Shown here: piece by piece, positions 1-9,380 of the stretch | Layout: the number at the start of each line of letters is the position of its first letter | Numbering within the stretch: the first letter of the stretch is position 1 | NCBI GenBank assembly: GCA_958510875.1 | Contig: OY294067.1 | Location: forward strand, 108,867,568 to 108,931,567 | Direction: 5' to 3' | Length of the DNA: 64,000 nucleotides | Origin: Endomychus coccineus | Taxonomy: Eukaryota > Arthropoda > Insecta > Coleoptera > Endomychidae | Translations under genes and position numbers: made by a program | The notes under the pieces: model-generated | What the model saw: the letters and a program-made list of their open reading frames with translations, nothing else | What the model was told of the DNA's origin: nothing | Databases searched by the model: none

Positions 1-656
1 TTATATAGTATATTGATTCCAAATACTTTTTTTCTAAATAAACACATTTTAATATCTAATTTAGATTACGTTAATGATGGGTACTTAGTAGCCGATAGGT
101 CCTCAGTACTTTAACAGTACTTTCAGTAAGTTAATAGAATAAATTGTCTAGAACTCTACAATATTCTCATCAAAAAATCATCAATTCATCACTTCCCATG
201 AGAAATGTTCTTGCTCGAATTTTTTTGAGCTTCTATTTTTCGAAAATCTTATCTTAGTCGAACCATATTCAAGAAAAATTTGAATTCATGAGAATTCATA
301 ATAGTTCCAATCAGAAGAACTCATATGTTTCGATCCAGTTTGTACCTGGATACTAGTTTATGCCAGTGATTACAGTCTTTATGGAAATTATGTTCTGTCA
401 GATGGCATTTCTCCCAGTGAGAAGGTAAAGCGATGATAAATGCAACGTTTATCATTTTAGACCAAATTTACTCAAATGACATTATTACGAATTCTCATGG
501 TCAATGAAAAAAACTTGATCACTCAAAAGCGGTCATCTGGTTGACTAGGAGAAATAAATCTTATCTACTAATTGACTACCTATGTTATATAAATTGTTAC
601 ATTATTCAATTGATTATTAAGTGAGTTAAATGTTAAACTTTTTCTTTATTTTACAG
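1..656. other. Intron of the gene ending at 1083
   Basis: I see no coding signal here. The stretch ends in a pyrimidine-rich tract and an AG at 655-656, a good splice acceptor, so at least its right part is the last intron of the gene whose terminal exon follows. Upstream exons must lie off the left edge. Confidence 0.5.
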
Positions 657-1083
657 CGATTTTAGAAGGTTGTTCATCAATCCGAAAAATGCCCCTTCCA
701 GGCCAAAGGAAAGTCCAAACTCAAGGAAGCATGATGATGGGACTGTAGGGAATGCAATTAATAATTCCGTTAACGATGTGACTAATGTAGTAGACAAAAG
801 CGTTGAAAATATAACTGGTGCAGGGAAACAGATAGTAGGTGGAATTGAAGAGACAACCGGTAAAATGTTATCGAAACTACATGTCTTAAAACCACCAAGA
901 CTAATAAATGATGGGATTGTAGGAAATACAATTAATAATTCCGTTAACGATGTGACTAATGTGGTAGACAAAAGCGTTGGAAATATAACTGGTGCAGGGA
1001 AACAGATAGTAGGTGGAATGGAAGAGGCAACCGGTAAAATGTTATCGAAACTACATGTCTTAAAACCACCAAGACTAATATGA
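657..1083 (+). CDS. Terminal coding exon, tandem-repeat protein (unknown)
   Basis: This is the 3' terminal exon of a spliced gene whose 5' part lies outside the window. An acceptor (ttttacag) precedes it, one base completes a split codon (phase 2), and the frame stays open to TGA at 1081-1083, followed by AATAAA at 1169-1174. The product starts with a basic Pro/Lys/Arg-rich stretch (about 33 residues) and then has two 58-residue repeats containing NNSVNDVTNVVDKSV, ITGAGKQIVGG and GKMLSKLHVLKPPRLI. The repeats are Val/Ile/Gly/Lys-rich and could form amphipathic helices. There are no cysteines and no membrane segment in this exon. The phase-2 acceptor is the same as in genes A and B downstream, so it may be a third family member, but without its first exons this is not shown. 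I do not recognise the family. Confidence 0.72.
736..1083 (+). repeat. In-frame tandem duplication, 2 x 174 bp
   Basis: Units 736-909 and 910-1083 are nearly identical in DNA and differ by a few substitutions (for example VENI/VGNI and GGIEETT/GGMEEAT). The length is exactly 58 codons, so the reading frame is kept. The duplication lies entirely inside the terminal exon and the second copy ends at the stop codon. Confidence 0.92.
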
Positions 1084-1168
1084 TTCTGAAATTTGATTGA
1101 ATTGGAATGGAGTGAAAAGAAATTGTTTATATTCATGTTATCATCATATATTTTAGCATCAAAAGTGC

Positions 1169-1174
1169 AATAAA
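1169..1174 (+). terminator. Polyadenylation signal AATAAA
   Basis: A canonical AATAAA lies 86 bp after the stop codon of the tandem-repeat exon and is the likely 3' processing signal of that gene. Confidence 0.6.
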
Positions 1175-1417
1175 ATGACTGAATTTGAAACTTTATGATA
1201 TATTTTGACCTACATATCCAATGCATCTAAAGTCACTACAAAGTAATGGCAGTTAAATAATGGTTTAGAGAATTGGAAGAATCTGACAGATGAAAACTTC
1301 ATCATTACTTTCTAAAAAGGCGAATTAATCTTTAATGTACACAAAAAGTTGTAAATTAAATTTAAAATTAATTCTGACCAAATATTTCACCACACTGTGC
1401 CAATGTTTGAAATTAAT

Positions 1418-2450
1418 TTTTGAGCTATTGCATAGCTTTTATCGCGGGCTTTGAGCGCGGCGACCGAATCAAGAACGCCGAGCGTTCGCTTAACGTGTAT
1501 ATGGTACGACTGTTCGAAGCTCGCATGGATCGAGACGAGCTGCTCCGAAATCGGACGAATACGTAAGCAGCTGTTTGTGAGAAAGTATATAGGTGTATAG
1601 GTATCTATCATATCTTTATAATGCCACACATAGTATACATGTAGGTATATATACTGTTGTAGATACTGTTCCAAAAAGTGGGGTAGCTATTTACCAGAAT
1701 AATAATAATGTTACTAATATTATGACTCCGAATATTGAAACAAATATTGCACACGTTAGCGATGTTAATAATAGGCGCTCATTTGTTGGAGATATTTGTG
1801 CGTGCTTATGCAGACTTAGAAATGGCCTACACATGGTCATGGTAGCAATTTACATTTCTCCGAATCCAAAATTGGACGAGGTAGAGCATTTTATTCATCG
1901 CACTTTACTGGAGTACACTGAAGAAGGGTCGAAAATACTTGGTACAAATGGTAATAAATTTCCACTTATCTTGGCTGGCGATTTCAACATCAACTTCGCT
2001 GATAAAAAATCAGAGAGATTGACAACTTTTCTTTCGGAAAAATTGAATGTGAAAATGAATAATGATACACAAGAATCCACAACAAAATATGGGACCACCA
2101 TTGACGCGGTATTTTCCAGATATTTAGAGGATATCAAGTCTCAAACTTATGTTTCTTATTTCTGTTACCATGAACCTATAGTTTCAATGATAAAAATACT
2201 TGAATTACCTACATGTATTGTAAGATATTAAAAATATTTTAAACGATATTAACCTCTCATTTATTCAATAAAAGAAAAAAAATTGTTTTCTTATCGGTCG
2301 CCACGCTCAAAAAGTGTAACTTGAATTAATATCAAAAAAAAAAAATACTGCATAAATAAAAAATAAATAAATTATAATTGCATAAGTTGATAAAAAATGC
2401 TATGCAATAGCTTTACCGCGGCAGTCCCCGAGTTCCACACGTTATTTTTT
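1418..2450 (+). mobile_element. Helentron/Helitron-like remnant carrying an endonuclease
   Basis: The endonuclease reading frame (next entry) is bracketed by two related near-palindromes: agctattgcatagct followed by ttatcgcgg near 1423-1446, and ctatgcaatagct followed by ttaccgcgg near 2400-2420. Similar short palindromes followed by CGCGG and a T-run (2441-2456) are features I associate with insect Helitron/Helentron elements. The Rep/helicase part is absent, so this is a truncated copy. Assignment to Helentron rather than another element class is an inference from the endonuclease family. Confidence 0.5.
1665..2231 (+). pseudogene. Endonuclease/exonuclease/phosphatase-fold domain
   Basis: The open frame contains the hallmark AGDFNIN strand (around 1975-1995) of the AP-endonuclease-like fold, where the Asp and Asn sit in the active site. 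A Thr-Thr-Ile-Asp-Ala-Val-Phe segment (around 2097-2115) precedes the terminal part, corresponding to the usual T-x-I-D motif. The usual final Ser-Asp-His is represented by Tyr-His-Glu-Pro (about 2166-2178), so the last catalytic histidine may remain but its context is altered. The N-terminal metal-binding part is missing. Such domains occur in Helentrons and in LINEs; the absence of reverse transcriptase nearby favours the former. It is probably not a host gene. Confidence 0.55.
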
Positions 2451-3236
2451 TTTGTCAATTTGATTTCAATTTTTCAACATTAGCAGATTTTGAAATGATT
2501 CCACACCACGTAAACGCCAAAAACCAAAGTAGTACGAGTATTTTTGACTGAATATTGGAAGTTTATTAATTTTGAATGTGAACAACAATATATTTGGAGC
2601 TTATTCAACCTCAATTGAATTACCGTAGTTCAGTTTAAGTGAAGATAAGTTGATTAATTTTATAAGCACATCGACTGCATTCAGTGAATAAGTCCTATAG
2701 TAAGCTTCAGAGCAGACATACCTACCACTGACTGACACAACACGAAATCTCCGAAATTACGAAGCAGACAGACTCGAAATTTGCGAGGTGGGTTCTCTAT
2801 ATGACGTAGGTATCCGCTAAGAACGAATTTATTGCGATTCAACCCTAAAGGGGGTGAAGAGAATCGTCATAGTAAGACGTCCTTGGCAGCTCAAATAATC
2901 ACGTAACGTATACATGGCAGACACATGATGCCTGTGAAAGACCATTCCATGTCGTATATCTCTGTCAATTCAAATAAACTTCCACATGACATAGATTATA
3001 ATTTTACGACTTTTCACAATGTTTCTACTCATTGAAAATATTTTTATTAAATATTGAAACTTGGAAATGAGATCGCAGCACCGCCGCCGACGCTTTTTTC
3101 TACGGGTATCCCCTTGTATATAATATATCAATGTGTTTATTGTTTATGCCTATGAATATAGGTCACAGCCCCACTTTTCAGATCATAGATTCAAATTCGT
3201 ATTCTAAACATTTGTTAAATTGATTTTTATTCTTAT
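2451..3236. other. Unassigned, no gene seen
   Basis: AT-rich sequence with scattered short repeats. I find no open frame, splice pair or recognisable repeat that supports a feature. Confidence 0.4.
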
Positions 3237-3900
3237 CTCCATGGACCAAGATCTGTAGAAGGTATGGGGGCTAGAATCTTTGGGCTCAAAACCTAATAAT
3301 CCGAACCCATAGATAAATACACCAGTATCTTTCTAGCGGAAGTCCATGCGATTGAGAGGTATGCACAGATCAATATCGACAAAGAATATAAAAAGACGGA
3401 TATAGCCACCATCATCGATAGTCAAGCAGTTTGCAGCGCTGAACCTAAACATTATTGGCTCGAAACCTTTATTGGGTCCCAAACCATAAAGGGATCGAGG
3501 GAAATGAACAAGCACACGTCCTTGCATGCAAGGGAAACGATTCTGGTTGGACCGGAACCCTTCTGTAGAATAGGCAAGCGTACTATAAGGGAAATCCTTA
3601 AAACAGATGAAATAGAATCCTCCAGGATAAATTCAGGAAATAGAATAGCACGTTTTGAAAAGTATAAGACTGTGCAGGAACAACCTGAGAATCACAACAG
3701 GATTCATGACAGGACACTTCAAACTCAACGGCCATATGAGTAAAGTTGGCTTAGTAAACGATGAAATGTGTAGACCAAAACAAACACCGATACAGCTGCT
3801 GACCTACTGCTAAGCTACCCTGCTCCGAAGAAGCAGCATCTTCGAGACATACACAAAAGATAAACTCACCGGTGTACTGTAAAAGGGATACAATAGTTCT
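3237..3900 (+). pseudogene. Decayed LINE RNase H region
   Basis: Translation across frames gives an RNase H-like order: a stretch resembling the first strand (about 3240-3290), then FLAEVHAIERYAQ with the conserved Glu (about 3330-3370), then ATIIDSQAVCSAL with the second Asp (about 3405-3440), then GIEGNEQAHVLA (about 3495-3525). The frame is broken by stops and a shift near 3490. This arrangement matches the RNase H domain that follows reverse transcriptase in R1/I/Loa-type LINEs. No reverse transcriptase is left upstream. Confidence 0.6.
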
Positions 3901-4112
3901 TGAAGGACGCAGTTTATCTGCCATCCCTTAACATCATAATCTAATATTCTACTCACGCATATTACATTTGTCGATACTTATCAACGTATCGGTAACAGAT
4001 ACAATTTACAAAAAATATCTTTTTCTTTAACTGAGAAGGTCAATTTGATACTTCCATTATTCATCGAGAATGGGTCAGTTATTTGATCGATTCCTTTTCC
4101 AAAGGCTTTTGG

Positions 4113-4163
4113 TTATCCCTTGAAGCTGAAAGCCATTACATCTCCCTCATCGCGGTCAGTTAC
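4113..4163 (-). CDS. Possible tiny terminal exon
   Basis: On the minus strand a strong pyrimidine tract and CAG (just above 4163) precede 17 codons in frame with TAA at 4113-4115 (VTDRDEGDVMAFSFKG). The acceptor is good, but no upstream exon, paralogue or polyadenylation signal was found, so this may be chance. Confidence 0.2.
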   Translation of the reverse strand, partial: VTDRDEGDVMAFSFKG

Positions 4164-4788
4164 CTGGAATGGAAAAAATAGTGGGAGATGATGATCTTCT
4201 ATGTGTTGTTTTTGAATCAAGTTTTGATCTTCCTTCAAGTTACAAAATATATTCGAAAAAAAATGAAGGTATGACAAAATATAGTATGCTAAAATTATAA
4301 AAATTCGTGAGTTTTGTTGAAAATGATTGCAGGTGGAAGTGTTGTTAAGTAACACTTTCCTGCCGCAAATTTACGAGGTACAGTTGCATTTTCCAAACAC
4401 TATGAAATAAAATTAGTGAAAGTGTGTAGTCGGTCGAACTTCTGTGTAAAGATAGATAATACCTACTCGAATAAAAGTCTCAAGTTGTAATCTAACTTTA
4501 TACAAAGTTGGACAGAAGGTGACCAATACGTAACGTTCATTTTAGTGAGAAGAGTAAGTTGATATCCTGTAATAGTTGTCATGCTGAATTCCATGCTAAT
4601 AATAGTTGTACTGAACTGGCATCTTCTGAATGTAGAAGTGTTATACTACAAATCCGGGTACTAGTATTCTAATGTGCTGTATTGCAATTAAGAGTATTTC
4701 TGGTGTATTTAGACAAATACTGAACTAAAAAATGATGTCAAAATTTTGCAAGGAGTAGTGAAGCGTGAGAATGAAATAATAGAAGATA

Positions 4789-5799
4789 TAGTCTAGTCAA
4801 ATAGGTATTAAAACAGGCCGACTTACGAAAATCGAAAGATATAGACCGATTTTGATGAAACAAAGTGCATTCTATTCGGGATGACGTCTAGAAAAAAGCT
4901 TAACGGTTAGTTTTTTGTGCAAATTTGTTATTTTTTTTTAAACGAAAAATTGACCAATTTTTGGGTAATTATTGGGAAAATTCTGTCGGGGGTATTCGGG
5001 GTCGCTGATTACGATTCTGAACTCAGATTGGCCAAAATCGAGCTCCTCAGCTGGTAATTTGCCACTTTAATTGGACAAAGTGACCATTTTTTTAAATGTC
5101 ATCAAAAATAGCCAGAAAAAATCACTCTGGGGTTTTTGGGGTCGCTGATTACGATTCTGAACTCAGATTGGCCAAAATCGATCTTCCCAGCTGGTAATTC
5201 TGGTTAGTTTTGATGAAATTTTGGAAATTGGTCAATTTTGTTCAATTAAACCTGCCAATTAGCAGCTGAGGAGTTCGATTCTGAACAATTTGACTTCAGA
5301 ATGGTACTCAGCGACTCCGAAAATCCCCCAGTGATTTTTCCTGTCTATTTGCGATGAAATTAAGAAAAAATGATCAATTTTATCCAATTAACCTGGCCAA
5401 TTACCAGCTGGGAAGATCAATTTTGGCCAATCTGAGTTCAGAATCGTTGTCAGCGACCCCAAAAACCCACGAGTGATTTTTTCTGGCTATTTTGGATGAA
5501 ATATAAAAAAATTGTCACTTTGTTCAATTAAAGTGGCCAATTACCAGCTGGGGAGTTCGATTTTGGCCAATCTGAGTTCAGAATCGTAATCAGCGACCCC
5601 GAATACCCCCGACTGAATTTCCCCAATAATTAGCCAAAAATTGGTCATTTTTCGTTAAAAAAAAATGACAAATTTGCACAAAAAACTAACAGGTAAGCTT
5701 TTTTCAAGACGTCATCCCGAATCGAATGCACTTTGTTTCATCAAAATTGGTCCATATCTTTCGATTTTCTTGAAGAAATACCTATTTGACTCGACTAAT
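4789..5799. repeat. About 1-kb long palindrome with repeated modules
   Basis: The left end (agtcaaataggtatt, near 4793) is the reverse complement of the right end (aatacctatttgact, near 5775). The arms stay complementary inward through the aacaaagtgcattc and gggatgacgtc segments. Inside are about five degenerate modules of 110-140 bp, each with ggggtcgctgattacgattc or its complement (near 5000, 5140, 5320, 5440, 5590). No protein is encoded; open frames here are read-through of the arms. It resembles a long-TIR or foldback non-autonomous element. A related element lies at 18450-19775. Confidence 0.8.
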
Positions 5800-7210
5800 A
5801 ATATTTTAAATAAGAAGAAGAGAGAATCAAAAATTGATTTGGAGGTGTTCACGAATGAAATAGAGGGAAGGAGAAGAAGAGCTAATATTATGATACTTGA
5901 TGTCAATGAATCTTAGAACTGATGGCGGAATTGAAGAGATAAAAAAGTTGTTATCACATACAATTACTATGAATTTTAGAACGCAAAATATGATGAAGAA
6001 AAACTCGCCCCATGATTCAACATTAGGAATAAAATGGAACAGTTCTAAAAAAAGGAAGAAAAATGTTGATGAGTTAAAATATGTGCCGACCAAACAATCC
6101 AATTAAAGAGAGCATTATAAATAATTAAAATCAAAATGAATTGGCTCCTACTGGTGATAATGCTAGAGTTCTAAAATAGATAACTTGAGTCCCAAAAATA
6201 GTTAAGAAATATTATTCAGAAAGCTAAATATCATTGATGGACCAATTACATCACTTAAATATTATTCTGACATGATGAAGTCAAATATCCACAGGTTGGT
6301 GGCACATAAAGTACAATTGATAGCTGACATAACAAGTTACCATCCAACTTTCATTCTCCTAAGTGAATCCAAAACTACTGATAATATCAACAAATTTGAA
6401 CATGAACTCATAAACTATTCACTTGTTCCATGCGATTCAAGCTCAGACTATACAGAATGGGTTGTTATTTAAAAGAAATGATATAACAGTTCTCAGATAT
6501 ATTATTAAATCAACTACTGTTGGTGGCACAAATTGGTTTATATTAGACAGTCTGTATCATTCACCAAATGCAAGACACTCGGTGTTTCTCCAAGAATTGA
6601 AAGTAATATGTATGTTATAAGGTATTTGATAGAAATTCCCTAGTGATATTGGCGTGAGTTTTAATTTAGATTACTTATGTGATGAATTTCATGTCAAAAT
6701 AATTAAATACTTATGTAGTGCATAACAAATTAATCAGTACGTGGTAGCTTATACTAGAATACGTAATGTAATAAGAACCGTTGAAAAATTGAAAGTTGAT
6801 GTTTGAGAATTTAGATGAACCTTCTTCACTGATCATTCGGTAATGGCTGTTAAATGTTTCCATACTGATGAACCTAATATTGATAATAGATGTTCTAAAG
6901 TAATTATAAATTTCACTGAAGTGAATCTACAACATTAGCTTCAGTCTTATTGGAAGAAATTTTCAAGTGAACACTACTAACCTTAATGATGTTTACAATA
7001 ATATTAAAGATAAGTTCGAAGCAGTGGTTGGTGAAGCATTGCATTTGAAAACAATAAATTAATATGATAACGATCTGCCATGGTATGATGATCAATTGAA
7101 AAGGTTGAGCAAGGTCATATAAAACTTTCAAAACTATCACCAATAACTGGGAAAAATATAATCAAAAGCTTAATACTGAGATCACTATCATAAAGGGGAA
7201 AAATAAAGAA
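5800..7210 (+). mobile_element. Decayed Jockey-like LINE (ORF1 plus endonuclease)
   Basis: In LINE order: an ORF1-like piece (about 5820-6105) containing EIEGRRRRANIMILDVNES, which resembles the charged coiled-coil to RRM transition common in Jockey-clade ORF1; then an endonuclease domain at 6272-6620 in two frames, with PTFILLSESKT (catalytic Glu region) and WFILDSLYHSPNARH; then a degenerate linker to about 7200 (PWYDDQLKRLSK). The reverse transcriptase is missing, so the copy is 3' truncated or rearranged. Multiple stops and shifts mark it as dead. Its left side abuts the 4789-5799 palindrome. Confidence 0.65.
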
Positions 7211-7440
7211 TCGATGGTATAAACCGGTACTTTATTGTAATTTATCATCATGATTGAATGAAAAGGGCAATTACTTTGTTTTTATACCACTTTTACTGAT
7301 AACATAATAAAGTTACTATAGTTTCGACACCGAAGTACCATTATCAAACATGTTTGTATTTGTTTTATAATGGCACTTCGGTGTTGAAACATGAAACGTT
7401 TTCATGTTATTATATTGAAAACATATAACTGGGAATAATA
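7210..7440 (-). repeat. Dispersed repeat with ACCGAAG hairpin
   Basis: A hairpin at about 7324-7392 pairs tttcgacaccgaagtaccat with atggcacttcggtgttgaaac. A flank near 7220-7250 is the complement of a tail (gataaattaycataaagtaa) also seen near 9335-9370 and 51905-51930. It therefore belongs to the same dispersed family, in the opposite orientation. The copy near 51440-51940 follows a Penelope coding region, so these are probably Penelope terminal sequences (inference). Confidence 0.55.
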
Positions 7441-7734
7441 CTTAAAAATTCAAAATATCGAAAAATATAATTTTGATGTCATTGGACATGAATGGTGTCA
7501 TTTTATAAACTAAACACATCATTGGAGCGGCGTACGTTTCCTCAAAAATTAAAAACTGAATTGTTATTATTACTAATGAGGAAAAAGTAGTGCAATTTCA
7601 GTTTCAAAGAGTACCTTCTTCTTAATAATTACATGTAATTACTTTCTTCTTCGAAAATTACACTACAATAATTGTTTGTAAATTACATTTATGAATACAA
7701 ATAATTTGTATTATTTGGTATAATGAGTAAAGAA

Positions 7735-7987
7735 CCCAATTTTGTTTGTAACAGTTTATTATATAACAATGTCTCAAAGCTGCAATATCATATGATACCC
7801 TGTTCATTATTCTGTAAGAAGAAGATCGTAAAACTCCAATGAACTCAGCAACGACAAATTGCATGTTTCCACTACCTAGATATTTGAGAGTTAAAAGCAG
7901 TTGAAATAAAGGTGAAATGCAACCTCCCCTGAAACGAATCAGATATTCAATATATCTCATGTAGTCAGATAAGTGAAGGTATACCAT
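7735..7987 (-). pseudogene. PIF/Harbinger transposase fragment
   Basis: The minus-strand frame contains ISPLFQLLLTLKYLGSGNMQ followed by VVAEFIGVLRSSSYRIMNRV. This matches the helix-turn-helix region of HARBI1-type transposases, which usually follows the N-terminal segment after an intron. Neither the catalytic DDE part nor terminal repeats are present, so it is a fragment. It corresponds to the exon downstream of the one kept in the Harbinger copy at 36498-36712. Confidence 0.72.
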
Positions 7988-8329
7988 AATAATAAATAAT
8001 TTGGAAATTAGTTTGGATTAAATTGTGGATTGTGAATGAACCTATTGAAAGTAAGTACAGTGAATGTGGTAATACATCAACAAATTAATAAAACATAACA
8101 ATAAGTAATTTGAAAATCAGTTCAATCAATTCTCCATTTATGTGAATAAAAAAACATTACGTGCATAATTCATATCGAGTGAAGTTCGAATCTCCATTAT
8201 ACTCCAGGCAAATTAGACGAAAAAAGCTCATTTTACAGACCTCTCTGTACGGCGGGATCTTTTGATAAGAAAGTGTGGGTTTTGACATCTAGAAATCAAT
8301 GTCACTGACGCGAAGGCTGGCGCGGGGGT

Positions 8330-8596
8330 GCGATGTGATATATAGATATATATGTATATATGATTTATAGCCAATATCTCAAAAACCAATCAATGTATCA
8401 AAAAAAGTTTCGAACAAAAGTTGTAGGAAATAAAAGTTCGTAAAATCTTTTTAATTCCCGCGCGGTTTCCGCGTTAAATCCTTAAAGCCGTTCATGTTTC
8501 CTCGCTATGTTACCCAAAAAACGTTTTCATCCCGAAAATTAAGCATTTTCTTGAAAACCTAGAAAATGACACGTTTGACGCTGATATCAAAGTGAA
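8330..8596. other. Unassigned, left flank of inverted repeat
   Basis: A GC-richer patch (ggcgcgggggtgcg) and a short TA-rich run are followed by an unclassified stretch leading into the inverted repeat. No coding potential seen. Confidence 0.35.
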
Positions 8597-9043
8597 AATT
8601 CTATGATTTTCCAAAAATTTTCCACAAATTTCCATTTTTATACTTAGTTATATCAAAGATCTATTAGATTTCTTCTTTAAGGCTTACTGCAAAATTAACG
8701 ATTAATTGCGAAACATATGCCTAAATACGATTTTGCAATTTTCCGTGGAAAATCTGACTTTTCTAATAACGTTCGATTTGAAAGAAAATAAAAGTTGATC
8801 AAAATGTATTTTCCTCCAAAACGAACGTTATTAGAAAAGTCAGATTTTCCGTGTCGTATTTTCCACGGAAAATCAGAAAATCGTATTTAGGCATATTTTT
8901 CGCAATAAGTCGTTAATTTCGCAGACAGTAAGCCTTAAAGAAAAAATGTAATAGCTCTTTGATATATTCAGGGATATAACTAAGTATAAAAAATGAAAAT
9001 TGTGGAAAATTTTTGGGAAATCATGGAATTTTCACTTCGGTAA
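8597..9043. repeat. Long inverted repeat (arms about 200 bp)
   Basis: The left arm runs inward from gaaaattctatgattttcc through ccatttttatacttagttat, ttctttaaggcttact and gcctaaatacgatttt to aagtcagattttcc in complement. The right arm has all of these as reverse complement (for example aagtcagattttccgtg, atcgtatttaggcat, agtaagccttaaag, ataactaagtataaaaa). The loop is near 8785-8815. It looks like a foldback or MITE element with no protein. Confidence 0.85.
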
Positions 9044-9109
9044 TGAAGAAAACTATATATTGGTAATAACTGACTTGGGGTAAAAACTGAATCATGACAA
9101 TATTTTGAG

Positions 9110-9380
9110 AAATATGCATATGTTTTCGACAACATAAAATACTTTTACTTTGTTTTTATCACATGTATTATAGAAATGAATCGTGAATATAGTTGGGATA
9201 CTAGCGTGCCATCTTCATAAAATACCTACTGATAGTTTGAAAATGGCACGCTAGTGTTGAAACCACAGTCACGATTTGTTTCTATAATATATGTGATAAA
9301 AACAAATGGAAAGTGTTTTATTTTATTATTTCAATATGATAAATTATCATAAAGTAATGGCTTCCACCATTTAATCTTCG
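9110..9380 (+). repeat. Dispersed repeat with ACTAGCGTGCCAT hairpin
   Basis: gatactagcgtgccatctt (about 9209) pairs with aaatggcacgctagtgttg (about 9242), and tatagaaatgaatcgtgaat pairs with cacgatttgtttctata outside it. The tail (caatatgataaattatcataaagtaatgg, near 9332-9360) is shared with copies near 7220 (complement) and 51905. It is probably a Penelope-type terminal sequence, on the same argument as the 7210-7440 repeat. Confidence 0.55.

Noticed and set aside
651..1226. 191-codon minus-strand frame
   Set aside because: Antisense of the tandem-repeat exon; its internal repeat is explained by the plus-strand duplication and it lacks splice or promoter signals.
5665..5916. 83-codon frame MTNLHKKLTGKLF...
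   Set aside because: Its first part is the right arm of the 4789-5799 palindrome; only the last third (EIEGRRRRANIM) belongs to the LINE ORF1 remnant.
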